64,000 nt of DNA from the NCBI RefSeq assembly GCF_003732705.1, contig NZ_MOBR01000045.1, positions 20,514-84,513 on the forward strand. Reading direction: 5' to 3'. A program made the translations under genes and the position numbers. Below the pieces are notes generated by a model that did not search any database, was not told where the DNA came from, and saw nothing but the letters and a program-made list of their open reading frames with translations. This DNA comes from Pseudomonas frederiksbergensis. GTDB taxonomy: Bacteria > Pseudomonadota > Gammaproteobacteria > Pseudomonadales > Pseudomonadaceae. Position 1 is the stretch's first letter; each line of letters opens with the position of its first letter. Positions 24,983 to 34,078 of this stretch are shown here, piece by piece.

Positions 24983-25300
24983 TCAGCTTGTACTAAATGT
25001 ATGTTCGCATGCGTTGCATTTGTAATTGTCTAAGATGTATTCATCTACGGCTTTCCCTGCCACTGCTCCCGCAGTAGCACCTACTGCCAAGCCACCTAAA
25101 AAACCGATTACACCGCCAACGAGCGTCCCAACCCCAGGAAACAGTGCGCTTCCTATCGCGGCACCAGCAGCGGCGCCTTCGCCCCCGCCTGCTACTGCTC
25201 CTATCCCACCTGCTACTGCTCCAACCCCTCCTGCGACTTTCGTCCCAATATTTCTTTTTTGTGTTTTATCAGAACCACAACTTGGGCATGTGACTGGCAT
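24983..25300 (-). CDS. Zinc-ribbon protein with central glycine-zipper
   Basis: This 105-residue protein has an unusual three-part design. It starts with a CPSCGSDKTQ half-ribbon, continues with a long Gly/Ala-rich hydrophobic centre (about 22-85, with repeats such as GGVGAVAGGIGAVAGG and GGLAVGATAGAVAGKA) and ends with a CNACEHTF half-ribbon. The four cysteines could bind one zinc if the termini meet, with the zipper forming a membrane hairpin between them. The stop abuts the preceding remnant. The function is not known. Confidence 0.7.
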   Translation of the reverse strand: MPVTCPSCGSDKTQKRNIGTKVAGGVGAVAGGIGAVAGGGEGAAAGAAIGSALFPGVGTLVGGVIGFLGGLAVGATAGAVAGKAVDEYILDNYKCNACEHTFSTS

Positions 25301-25667
25301 GTGACTTCCTTGGCGATTTAGTTTTTCGTTGGTTGCGAGGGACAGACAGTTCTACGTGCAGATAAGTGAACGCCAGATGAAGCCGATCGAACAGCAGCAT
25401 GATGCCCCCAAGAATGAAGATCAGGTCTTCAGTTTCGGGTCCCATCTCTCGACATCATCCAAAGTGATCCGCTGATGATTTTCTCTTGCCCACTAGTGAT
25501 ATAGGCTACTATTTCGCCATTATAGTGTCTACGGGCCGCTCTTGGCCGTGGGCTGCCTTCCGCGAAGGGCAGCTCTGGGGCGAAATCGGTCGTTCACCAG
25601 TAGTTGCGATTAACCGATAGTTGCCCCGCACGCTACCACTGTCATCATTCTTGAAGAAGGACCAGAA
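25301..25667. other. Gap with degenerate repeat
   Basis: No convincing gene lies in this 367-bp stretch. A degenerate palindromic repeat unit (GGCCGTGGGCTGCCTTCCGC, followed by GAAGGGCAGC) occupies about 25525-25600. Confidence 0.35.
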
Positions 25668-25868
25668 GTGCTTATTAATATTCTAGACCTTCTTGAATTG
25701 CTCAGAATTTTCGAACTCTGGGATGTGTGGAAGGACGCCAGGGACGCTACTGAAGGGACCCGACTCTACCGCTGGAGGTATGTCGTTCAGGGCCTCGTTC
25801 TTCTGATCGTGCTCCCCGTGGTGCTCCTGCTACCGATGTGGTTCGTATTTTTGCTCTGGAAGACATGA
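25668..25868 (+). CDS. Small membrane protein, 66 residues
   Basis: The GTG start at 25668 has GAAGAAGG seven bases upstream. The product is MLINILDLLELLRIFELWDV, a charged middle (WKDARDATEGTRLYRWRY) and a strongly hydrophobic C-terminal helix (VVQGLVLLIVLPVVLLLPMW). This makes a single-pass or hairpin inner-membrane protein. Nothing identifies a role. It lies between the zinc-ribbon gene and the IS110 element and could be an orphan or a leftover of a larger set. Confidence 0.5.
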   Translation: MLINILDLLELLRIFELWDVWKDARDATEGTRLYRWRYVVQGLVLLIVLPVVLLLPMWFVFLLWKT

Positions 25869-26233
25869 CGTTTGCTGTGGCTCATTTCGCTGACGGTATG
25901 GAAAACCTCCTCTCCTGCACCAACGTCAGCTATTGGCTAGAAGCAGCACTTGGATCGAACGTCCGTATATGGACTCCCCCTCATTGCAAGCCCCGTTGCT
26001 CTGGCGCCCGTGCCGACTGCACACGTATATTCGGCCTCTAAATACGGCATCGTTTCGATGCAGGGCCATGATGGGCTATTCGCGCGCCGGCTCCCGATCG
26101 CTTTTTCGTGCTTTTCGCACTTGGACATTCGAGGGTTTTGCCGACGCCGGTTCGACCGGTTTGCCATCGTTCAGGTTGCTTCGCAATCGTGGTTAAGAGT
26201 TGTTTCTCTTGTAGAACACGTCGGGTAAATAGA
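25869..26233. other. Gap including IS110 downstream end
   Basis: No gene is convincing here. The part next to the transposase stop (about 26040-26233) is probably the non-coding tail of the IS110-family element. Its exact edge is not visible because this family lacks terminal inverted repeats and target duplications. Confidence 0.35.
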
Positions 26234-27265
26234 TCAGGCCGCTGCCTGATTCGGTTGGTAATCAGTGCCGTGACGCAGCATCGCCCAAGCCATGCGTGCA
26301 GTTTTGTTGGCCAGCGCAATAGCGGCCACATTGGGATGCGATCGTTCGGCTAAACGAACGGCCCACTGGCTGAGCCGATCCTCTTTGGATTTGGCTGTGC
26401 GTAGCGCCGAGCGTGCGCCATGCACCATCAATGTTCGCAGATACGTATCACCGCGCTTGCTGATACCGAGTAGTCGATCCTTACCACCAGAACTGTGTTG
26501 CCTCGGTGTCAGTCCCAGCGAGGCGGCAAACTGTCGGCCATTGGCAAACTGACGGGCATCACCGAGAGCGACGACGAGTGCTGTGGCGATCATTGGGCCG
26601 ACACCGCGCAGCTGCTGAAGGCGAACGGCGGACGGCTCGTTTGTCGCGATCGCAGTGATCTCGCCGTCGAGCTGTCAAACACGCCCATCCAGCGCACGAA
26701 GGTCGTCCCACAAACCATCCAGCAGACGACGAAAGCGTGCCGTCAAACCGTTATCCGCATCCCCTAGCCAGCACGGTATTGCACGACGCAGCATCAGCAA
26801 TTCCTTCGGTGCAACGAGACCGTACTCGGCGACCAGCCCGCGGATCTGATTGGCTTTGGCCGTCCGCTGTTCGATTAAGCCGGCCCGGATGCGATGCGTC
26901 GCCTGGATATCCTGTTGTTCGATGGTCTTGATGGCGACGAAGCGCATGCTGGGACGGCTCATCGCTTCACAGATCGCCTCGGCATCGTTCGCGTCGTTCT
27001 TGTTGCTCTTGACGTACGGTTTGACGAACTGCGGCGCGACCAGCTTGACTCGAAATCCGTGGGCTTGTAGCTGCCGAGCCCAGTGATGCGCACCGCCACA
27101 ACTCTCCATCCCGATCTCACAGCCAGGTTCGATCTTTTCCAACACCGTTTGCAGCCAGCGATCACGCGGTAGGCGCTGCCGCCAGACGGGTAGCTCATGA
27201 CAATCCACGCCGTGGATCTGAAACACGTTCTTGGCCAGGTCGACCCCAATTCGCATAAGCTTCAT
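26234..27265 (-). pseudogene. IS110-family transposase with internal stop codon
   Basis: A single frame of 343 codons encodes an IS110/IS1111-type DEDD recombinase, interrupted once by TGA at 26675-26677. The N-terminal RuvC-like part starts MKLMRIGVDLAKNVFQIHGV and contains KSNKNDANDAEAICEA. The C-terminal transposase_20 part contains QLRGVGPM, FAASLGLTPRQHSSGGKDRL and the serine region ISKRGDTYLRTLMVHGARSA. The sequence around the stop reads LDGRV-stop-QLDGEI with no frame change, so a single base change, probably CGA to TGA, inactivated it. ATG 27265 with AAGGAG is the likely start. Members of this family use a structured RNA made from a non-coding end to choose targets. Confidence 0.88.
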
Positions 27266-27269
27266 GTGT

Positions 27270-27343
27270 GGACTCCTTCTCACCGTTGACTGTGGTTCGC
27301 ACTTTCAGTCTGGCACTCAAGATGCCGAAGTGAGGAGGAGTCC
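27270..27343 (-). promoter_or_regulatory. Hairpin masking IS110 transposase ribosome-binding site
   Basis: In transcript sense the 5' arm GGACTCCTCCTCAC (27343 to 27330) pairs at 13 of 14 positions with GTGAGAAGGAGTCC (27283 to 27270) across a 46-base loop. The 3' arm contains the Shine-Dalgarno AAGGAG just before the transposase ATG. Transcripts entering from outside the element would fold and hide the site, while a transcript starting in the loop would not. This resembles protection against read-through translation known in other insertion sequences. It may also overlap the guide RNA region. Confidence 0.6.
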
Positions 27344-27437
27344 ATCCCATTGCTTTTGGCTGTGGATTCAACCGGTCGATGCGACAGATTGGCTAAATCT
27401 TTCAGCGGGTGTTTTGTAGTTCAGACTTTTCCTTAAG

Positions 27438-30400
27438 TCAAAGACTGCTGTCTATAGCAGAAGCGATGGTATCCAGTAGCGGATGAGATTTGATCTGGTC
27501 AGGATCGTCCATTAGATACTTCAGGAGTTCCTGGCTTGGTAGCGTTTCCCACTCCGAAACCGAGATTCGCTCAATCAGCGACTCACTGTCCTCCAGAAGC
27601 TTCTTCAGCGGTTGACTTTCATCGGTGTGGATAAGAGCCGCGATTCGGCGGGCGAGGGCATAGAGCCAGAGGTTGACCTCATGCGCACGGATGAACGATG
27701 TCCAATCGACCTGCGCGCTCAGCGGCTGGCGAATAGTCCGAGCAAGATTATTAAAGATCTTGGAGAGCTCACCTACGAGGTACTGCCGATCTGCTGGCGC
27801 AAGGTGTGCGCTCAACGTAGCGAGCTCGTCGGTGAAGGCTCCATCCCCATCAAACTTGAAGTAAAGCGAACCGCCTTTGAGCGCAGATTTCCACTGGGTG
27901 GTGAGGTCCCCCAGCCACTCGCGTGACACTTGTGCAACGTCGACGACCTTTAGCCCAAGCATCGGGATCAGAATTGACTCCAGGATCCAGGGCGTGAAGT
28001 GATGGAGCCTTCCGAGGCGACCACGTACAGGTTGGAGGATGTCTTTCAGCTGTACGTCGCTGAGCGGACTCTCGATCGAGGCAGTCAGCCTGTTAACTAA
28101 ATGAAGCTTGGCAGAGGAATCGACATAGTTGGCCTCATTGATCAGCCAGCATAACGTGGATTGCCGATCCCCGGATTGGAGCATGTCGAGCATACCAAGG
28201 GCATCGACCGTGAAGGTGCTGGCGTTGAGCGCACCCTTGAAAGCATGGACGCCTACCCAGACCGGGATATTTGCTTTACATCTCAAGAGTGCACTGATTT
28301 GCGACGGATCCTTATCGAATTCAAGCGACAGGCAAATGAGCCGCAGAGCCTGGTCGACTAACGCACGCCTGCGAAGGTTTTCATTCATTGGACTGGAGCA
28401 TTCCTGATCCAGCCAATTGACAAGTGCTTGGGGCGCCTTCCACCACAGGATCTTGATGGCGTAGTAATCGCTCCAAGCGATATCGGTGGTTGAATGTCCA
28501 AACACTCGTTCCGGATGGTCGTTGGAGAGTAATAGTTCTTTGAGGTTTTTGCGTTGATAGTAATCAATGTCCAAATAGCTTTTTTTGACCTTTGGCGCCA
28601 ACGCGTCTTGCCGCGTTGAGCTCAGGTGCGCGAGAAGGTCGCTCGTCAGTGGATCCGGCAGTGACGTCTGGCCATCGTTGTAAAGGTGACCGGCATGTGA
28701 ATGAGCCAATACAAAGCCTGCGGCGTCCCATGCTGAGTGGACGTCTGGGAGCAAAAAACCATCGCTCCAGAATTTCGTTGGAATGTCCTCGAAACGTTTT
28801 GGGGCGAGCTTGCCTTCTTCTAGGTTCCCCTTGGCTTGCATCAGATCGTGCAATTCTGATCCTGAGCGACCGGCCAGCTCTGGATCGTCCAACCACCATG
28901 CAAGGACATCTCCTGACCGTTTGTGATCCGTGAAGGACGAGCGGTGACTTAGCAGTATTGGATCGTTTTCTTCCTTCGGGCTTTCAGTGCTGGAATCAAA
29001 AATGAGCTTTGCAGTGGGCGCTTTCTTGCCGTCCGTGTGCAGAGTGCTTTGGATGATACGGTCCGCTAATACGAAGACGTTCGGTAACACGTCAAGCGGG
29101 ATTGGGGTGGCCAGAAGCGGATGTTCAATGTTGGCTCGCTGTATAGAGTTGGACAAGTGGTAGCCGGCAATAGGTCTTCCATTAGCCGCTCGGATTAGGA
29201 TCATCCGGTCGTGAAGTTTACTTTCCGGTACAGCAAGTACCCTCAGCTGGACGTTACCGTAGTAGCCCTTACCCCAAGCAGCACAGCTCGCCAGCAACTT
29301 CTGGATGCGGTTTGGCTCACCTGGAGCAGCCTTGGAGTCTTCAGTGGACAGTTTTTCGGTCGTGATGATGAGATACTCGCTGGTCGCAGTGCCAAGCGTG
29401 TTGAGCAGGTCGATGCCCGCGTTTTCCATGTACGGATCGATCCAAGCAACCTGAGCGTCATGGTGCTGCTCCAAGATCTTTCGCAGCCAATCGGTCAACT
29501 GCAGGCGGCTCGTTCCGCCACTCACCGACAGTGTCTGGAAAAAGCGTCCGTTGGAGGGCTTAGGCAACAGCGAACCTACATTGTCCTCGATCAGCCGATT
29601 CTGAGTGACCCAAGGATCATCGGCGTGCCCGCCGATTTCGGAGCGGTTGGGCCGGTGAGCTCGGCCAATACGGCCCGCTGCTTCAAGCTTGGTTTTCTCC
29701 TTGTGTGGTACCTGCTTCGCGAGCCAATCCATACGACCGGTTGAGTGAATGGATTCGACGACGTGCATATTCATGTTCACGCTGCGAATGAAATAGGAGC
29801 CAGTCTGTAGCACTAGGTTCGATTCCCCGCCGTCAGCACCGACGGCGTAAATTTCCAGGCTGTACGCGGTAGCTACTTGGTTCTTGAAGGTATCGATGGC
29901 AAAGATATGGTCTACGGGATACTCAACATCCCTAGGCAGGCGAGTGATGTACGACATTTGCGAGGCACCGTCGCTGTAGGAGTTCACTACCACCAAAAGC
30001 TCCGCAGGATCCCGCGTTAGCGGCTCGAACAGTTTCAGCGAAGAGTTTTTCCCTTTGAGCTCCAGCTTGAATTTCAGACGTTCGTTCTTGGTCAGACCGG
30101 GCACACAGACGAACTCGAAATCCCCAAGACGCCAAGCGTCCAAGGTACCGAACTCCATGCCCGTATCGGCGTCCAGCGCGTCACACGCGGCCCTGGCAAG
30201 CTTAGTCTCAAACTCTTCAGCGGCAGCAAAAAGCAATGGTTTGCTCGGCGATGAGACAGCGCCAGTATTGGCACTAGCAAGGCTCGTCGGACTCAACCGT
30301 TTGATGTGGTAAAAATACAAGTCATGTGATGGAAAATGCATCACTGGCCGAGCAGTGGGTTTGCCGCCAAAGTTGACGTCTAGGACGTGTCCAACCAGTT

Positions 30401-30746
30401 TCGCATCTAGCTCGATATCCGCCCGGAGACTCGCTTCCCGAAGAGAAGCACCATCGAGGAAGCTTCGGACGAAAGCCTTTAGCTTGTCGGCCGACGTATG
30501 TAGCGTCAGTGCGTGAGTTTTTACGGTGCTATTCGCGCCAAGAGGGGTCCTGCTGCTGGTCGTACCCGTCCATTTATCTGTACAGAAGGTACCTGGCAGA
30601 GAGCGTCCGTATAGAAATTTGACCTCGGTCGTGTTCTCGCGCTCGACCTCCAGTACCCACAGTTGAGTGGCGCTGAGAATGTCGGTGTCTCCGAAGAGAT
30701 CGTGTAGCCTAAAGTCAGATGCTAAGGACTCGAAGTTGATAGTCAT
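27438..30746 (-). CDS. Large PLD-like-domain protein, possible defence gene
   Basis: ATG 30746 (MTINFESLASDFRLHDLFGD) has AAGGAAG five bases upstream and is preferred over a start 56 codons earlier, giving 1102 residues. In the middle, VAWIDPYMENAGIDLL (about 435) and LHDRMILIRAANGRPIAGYH, followed by LSNSIQRA (about 512-540), form a phospholipase D-like domain. It has a single HDR motif in place of HxK, as in PLD-type nucleases and DNA-binding proteins. There is no signal peptide. The N-terminal 350 residues and helical C-terminal half match no domain I can name with certainty. The size, lone setting and island context resemble the VPA1262-type proteins of defence islands, which I suggest with low confidence. 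Confidence 0.6.
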   Translation of the reverse strand: MTINFESLASDFRLHDLFGDTDILSATQLWVLEVERENTTEVKFLYGRSLPGTFCTDKWTGTTSSRTPLGANSTVKTHALTLHTSADKLKAFVRSFLDGASLREASLRADIELDAKLVGHVLDVNFGGKPTARPVMHFPSHDLYFYHIKRLSPTSLASANTGAVSSPSKPLLFAAAEEFETKLARAACDALDADTGMEFGTLDAWRLGDFEFVCVPGLTKNERLKFKLELKGKNSSLKLFEPLTRDPAELLVVVNSYSDGASQMSYITRLPRDVEYPVDHIFAIDTFKNQVATAYSLEIYAVGADGGESNLVLQTGSYFIRSVNMNMHVVESIHSTGRMDWLAKQVPHKEKTKLEAAGRIGRAHRPNRSEIGGHADDPWVTQNRLIEDNVGSLLPKPSNGRFFQTLSVSGGTSRLQLTDWLRKILEQHHDAQVAWIDPYMENAGIDLLNTLGTATSEYLIITTEKLSTEDSKAAPGEPNRIQKLLASCAAWGKGYYGNVQLRVLAVPESKLHDRMILIRAANGRPIAGYHLSNSIQRANIEHPLLATPIPLDVLPNVFVLADRIIQSTLHTDGKKAPTAKLIFDSSTESPKEENDPILLSHRSSFTDHKRSGDVLAWWLDDPELAGRSGSELHDLMQAKGNLEEGKLAPKRFEDIPTKFWSDGFLLPDVHSAWDAAGFVLAHSHAGHLYNDGQTSLPDPLTSDLLAHLSSTRQDALAPKVKKSYLDIDYYQRKNLKELLLSNDHPERVFGHSTTDIAWSDYYAIKILWWKAPQALVNWLDQECSSPMNENLRRRALVDQALRLICLSLEFDKDPSQISALLRCKANIPVWVGVHAFKGALNASTFTVDALGMLDMLQSGDRQSTLCWLINEANYVDSSAKLHLVNRLTASIESPLSDVQLKDILQPVRGRLGRLHHFTPWILESILIPMLGLKVVDVAQVSREWLGDLTTQWKSALKGGSLYFKFDGDGAFTDELATLSAHLAPADRQYLVGELSKIFNNLARTIRQPLSAQVDWTSFIRAHEVNLWLYALARRIAALIHTDESQPLKKLLEDSESLIERISVSEWETLPSQELLKYLMDDPDQIKSHPLLDTIASAIDSSL

Positions 30747-31170
30747 CTTACTTCCTTTTAGTGAGAGGCAAGGTAGCCACCGGCCAGCCTTCATCGGAGC
30801 TAAGAACTGAGCGTTGAGCAGATTTATAAGGTGGAGGGTAGATACCGCTAGGCTAGAGCGCATACGAAATTGCGGAAGCGGGAGTACCTTCCACCAGCAT
30901 AGTGAATAAGGCAAATAGAGATCGGAAGCACGGACTGCGAAGATTCGTTGGCCGAGATAGTCACTAGTGAGAGTCGGCTTTGGGTCAAACCCAACATTCT
31001 CGATTGTTTGCTTCTGGCCGGTTGCTGACTGCCGACTACTGACTGCGACGAAGAGCGGCTTCGTACCTTGGAGCGAAACGACCGTATTAATTGTCCACTA
31101 GATAAACGCTAGAGAAGCGCGCAAAGTTCGGTCGCGCGGGACTATCAATTAAACTAGTCACTCAAAACAA
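30747..31170. other. Promoter region and degenerate repeat
   Basis: This 424-bp gap holds the promoter of the large PLD-like gene (AT-containing DNA near 30810-30860) and a degenerate palindromic repeat at about 31008-31075 (CTTCTGGCCGGTTGCTGACT and following). No gene is seen. Confidence 0.35.
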
Positions 31171-31617
31171 TTAGTGTTGGTAGTAAAGCTCTTGAGCCTC
31201 ATCTCTCAATCGCATCGATTTTTCGTGATTGGTTTCGCTTCCCTCGTCTTTGATCACCGTCACGCCTGGGATTTTCGGTTTCAGGCTGTCGAGGTACTCC
31301 TCCTGCGCCCTTAGGCGCCGCTTGATATGAGCATCCGCTGTATTTTCATTGGCGGAGTCCCGGACTACAGTCGGCGAGTTATGAGGCGAATCCCGATCCG
31401 CGCCTTGGGTTTTCGGTTGTCCAAATGATGATGGTTTTATGGGCTGGCCCATGTTGTTGATTTTCAGCTCTTGTAGTTCTGCGCTTCCGCTTGCGGTCCC
31501 GCACCCGGAGTTCGAGAAAATCACACGACCATCTGAGGTGGTGCATTTGTACACATCCGCAGCTTGGACAATGGTGATGCAAAGGGCCGCGAGTGCCAAG
31601 TACAAAGTCCATTTCAT
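31171..31617 (-). CDS. Exported DUF4124-domain protein
   Basis: This protein has 148 residues from ATG 31617 (MKWTLYLALAALCITIVQAA). A signal peptide is cleaved after VQA (about 19). A DUF4124 module follows, seen as DVYKCTTSDGRVIFSNSGCG, with the two cysteines typical of this domain. The rest is a charged, low-complexity region and a helical C-terminus (RRLRAQEEYLDSLKPKIPG). DUF4124 proteins are common small periplasmic proteins of proteobacteria with no defined biochemical role. An ATG ten codons earlier is less likely because it precedes the signal peptide. Confidence 0.78.
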   Translation of the reverse strand: MKWTLYLALAALCITIVQAADVYKCTTSDGRVIFSNSGCGTASGSAELQELKINNMGQPIKPSSFGQPKTQGADRDSPHNSPTVVRDSANENTADAHIKRRLRAQEEYLDSLKPKIPGVTVIKDEGSETNHEKSMRLRDEAQELYYQH

Positions 31618-31877
31618 AATGCAACCCCCAAGAAGGCTGGACGACACCGCAAACCGCTGTGACGCTTCCCCTCTCTGAACTTAATCGTAAAAAAGTACAG
31701 TGGTATTGATGATAGCCGTAATGGTCAACATTGCTGCCGGACGTGTGCTTTTTATCGGAAAGGGAGAGAAGGCTTTCGAAGAAGGCCCCCTTGGCTGGAA
31801 GCTGTTTGTCAGTGGGCTGCAATCTCCCCATAGGGGACATTGCAGATCTGGAATGAAAGTTTTTTTGGACGGGTGGT

Positions 31878-32087
31878 CTAGGTGGTGTGACCAAATTTTT
31901 TGCAGATGGCGTCCAAGTCATCCCACGGGTTACGTAGTTGTCCTGCGTACCCACAGCCGGGCGAATGCACAAACGCTGCACTACGATCAATCTCTTGCTG
32001 CAGTGCTTGGCAGGTTCTGCAAGACACCACGCTGTTAGAGATTCGCCAGCGGCCATTCCAATCAATCAGATCATCGTTCGTCGTCAT
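31878..32087 (-). CDS. Small cysteine-containing protein, 69 residues
   Basis: The product begins MTTNDDLIDWNGRWRISNSV and carries SCRTC, a later CG pair in SPGCGYAGQL and a conserved-looking end NPWDDLDAICKKFGH. Tryptophans and cysteines are evenly spread, which is unusual for a random frame, and two opposing frames are far less protein-like. It could be a small zinc-binding protein. No function is known to me. Confidence 0.55.
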   Translation of the reverse strand: MTTNDDLIDWNGRWRISNSVVSCRTCQALQQEIDRSAAFVHSPGCGYAGQLRNPWDDLDAICKKFGHTT

Positions 32088-32430
32088 AGATCAACGTCCC
32101 AGTTCTTCAGATTCATACTAGGTTGATTGCCCCGCGTAGAGGAGGTTCCAGACGCTCGTGCGCAAGGGTATGGAGTATTCGGAGCCCATTACTCTAGAAG
32201 TGAAGTCATCTACATCTTTTGTGGCGACAGGCCATGTTCGCCCCATGATGGTCGCTCTTCATGGGTCGACAGGAGCGCAGCTCATTGAACTGGTTGGCGT
32301 TCGGGCTTGGCTACGAGTCGGGGCAATTCTCCAAGAGCTTTGCGGACGGTCACGAGCGTAATTTGGTTGTTTGCTTTGGTGGCAGGGTGCCACAATGGTT
32401 TTTTAGTTGCGTCATGATCAGGTGGATCAC
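32088..32430. other. Gap upstream of diguanylate cyclase
   Basis: No convincing gene is present. Short frames at 32158-32361 and 32261-32473 overlap one another and lack good ribosome-binding sites. The cyclase promoter is expected here. Confidence 0.3.
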
Positions 32431-33558
32431 ATGGATGGCCCAGGATCTCGGAATGACCAAGATTTTTTCATAGCTGAGCAGGTGCGAACTGACCGATTGC
32501 ATCAACTATTTCGCCAATCAGTTTCTGCGGTTTTTGGTAGTTACCTCGCTGCCATCATGCTGTGTTGGCTGTGTTGGGATCGTTTTGAACACAGCGTTGT
32601 TCTTTGGTGGTTGGTCATACTGACCGGATCGACGCTGTTGCGCATCTCGATGTTTGTTGCCTATTTTCGCAGCAACGAAAGTGAATGTACGCCTCAACGC
32701 TGGGAGCGAAAATACTGGAGCACGCTCGTGTTATCCGCCAGCATCTGGGGGGGAGGCGCATTCGTTGTCATGCCAGCAGACGATCTTTTGTCGCAGGCGT
32801 TGGTCATGCTCTTTACTGTCGGGATGTCTGTCAGCGCGGTGTCCTGCTACTCGGCCTACCGCTATATGACACTAGTGTCCGTTGGCCTGGTTCTGTTGCC
32901 GTGCACCGCCTGGCTGCTGTTTCAATCGTCCACGATTCAAGTCGGCATGGCACTCTCGGTTTTGGTGTTCGCGTCATTTGTTGCCCGCGCGACACGAAAA
33001 ATGTCCGAGGCAATGGAAACCGCCTTTCGTCTAACCCGTGAAATGGAACAGGCGAACAGAATTTCAACCCGTGCAGCACAAACCGATGAACTGACCGGCC
33101 TGAAGAGTCGACGAGCTTTTTTCGAGCATGCTCAGCAGCTCTACAACGAATGTAAAACCAACCGGTTAGGGTTGTGCGCCGTAATGTTGGACATGGATCA
33201 CTTCAAGCATATCAACGACACCTACGGCCATCAGGTTGGGGATCAGGTTTTGCGCCAAATGGGTGTGGTCATCAGTTCATCCTTTCGTGCAATGGATATC
33301 CACGGCCGGTTAGGTGGAGAAGAATTCGCAGTTCTGCTCCCGGACACCTCCATTGAGGTCGCCGTTAAGATTGCAGAACAGCTCATCCAGACAATTGCTG
33401 GATTGATGATCGAGCCTGTTCACTGCATAACAGCCAGCCTCGGCGTAGCGTCAACGGATGCCGGTAATAAAGATCTGCACAGCTTGATGAACAATGCTGA
33501 TAAAGCACTGTATCGAGCTAAGGCGCTAGGGCGTAATCAAGTCGCTGTTGCTCAGTAG
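32431..33558 (+). CDS. Membrane diguanylate cyclase (GGDEF)
   Basis: This 375-residue protein makes cyclic di-GMP from two GTP. About six hydrophobic helices (residues 25-190) form a membrane sensor of the MASE-like type. A coiled linker leads to a GGDEF domain (about 215-370), with DELTGLKSRRAFFEHAQQ, a metal-binding VMLDMDHFKHINDTYGH and the active loop RLGGEEF. An intact inhibitory I-site RAMD lies five residues before GGEEF, so product feedback is likely. ATG 32431 has AGGTGGA upstream. A TTG at 32407 is less likely. Being island-borne, it could alter biofilm or motility behaviour of the host. The signal sensed is unknown. Confidence 0.9.
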   Translation: MDGPGSRNDQDFFIAEQVRTDRLHQLFRQSVSAVFGSYLAAIMLCWLCWDRFEHSVVLWWLVILTGSTLLRISMFVAYFRSNESECTPQRWERKYWSTLVLSASIWGGGAFVVMPADDLLSQALVMLFTVGMSVSAVSCYSAYRYMTLVSVGLVLLPCTAWLLFQSSTIQVGMALSVLVFASFVARATRKMSEAMETAFRLTREMEQANRISTRAAQTDELTGLKSRRAFFEHAQQLYNECKTNRLGLCAVMLDMDHFKHINDTYGHQVGDQVLRQMGVVISSSFRAMDIHGRLGGEEFAVLLPDTSIEVAVKIAEQLIQTIAGLMIEPVHCITASLGVASTDAGNKDLHSLMNNADKALYRAKALGRNQVAVAQ

Positions 33559-34078
33559 ATTTGGCTTCTGGCCGAAACCTTCATCCGTAGCAGGCGGCTT
33601 TTGAGCCAAAGCAGATGGTCAGATGCGAAGCGTCAACTAATGACAAATGGGTTCACTTAAAAGCAGAAATGCATCTTATTTACCGTCTGCTGGAGTAATT
33701 GTATCAATCCTTTTTTACAAACAACACCGTCCTTCCAAGCTCGAACTGCAAAGTCGGCTTTGGGGTGTGTGCGGTAGGTAGAGCGATTTTGGTTTCCAGC
33801 CTTACTACCTATTGACGAGTTTGACGCAACTAAGACTCAGATGATGTTGTTTTCATCAGCACGGCAGGCAGCGGGCGAGCAATTATTTGTAGCTGCCAAG
33901 CGTAAGAAGCCAGCGTACGAGACATGATCAGCGTGAGATGCTATAGCCCCTAGGTAATTGGCATTCCCAGCGTTCACGCTGGACCGGAACCAAAAGTTCG
34001 TGTTTTTTCTGTCGGAATGCATTCACTCTGCTAGTGATCAGCTACAGTTGAAAGGTCATTTACAGGGAGTGCTCGACA
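33559..34078. other. Gene-free stretch
   Basis: This is 520 bp with no convincing gene. The start (about 33560-33630) resembles the degenerate palindromic repeats seen elsewhere in the island (GCTTCTGGCCG...). A 61-codon frame on the minus strand at 33837-34022 looks non-coding. Confidence 0.3.

Noticed and set aside
26234..27283. Two separate IS110 genes
   Set aside because: Both parts are in one frame separated by a single TGA with protein-like sequence on both sides, so they are one interrupted transposase.
31379..32065. 228-residue minus-strand frame near the DUF4124 gene
   Set aside because: It overlaps both the DUF4124 gene and the better small cysteine protein, and its sequence is not protein-like.
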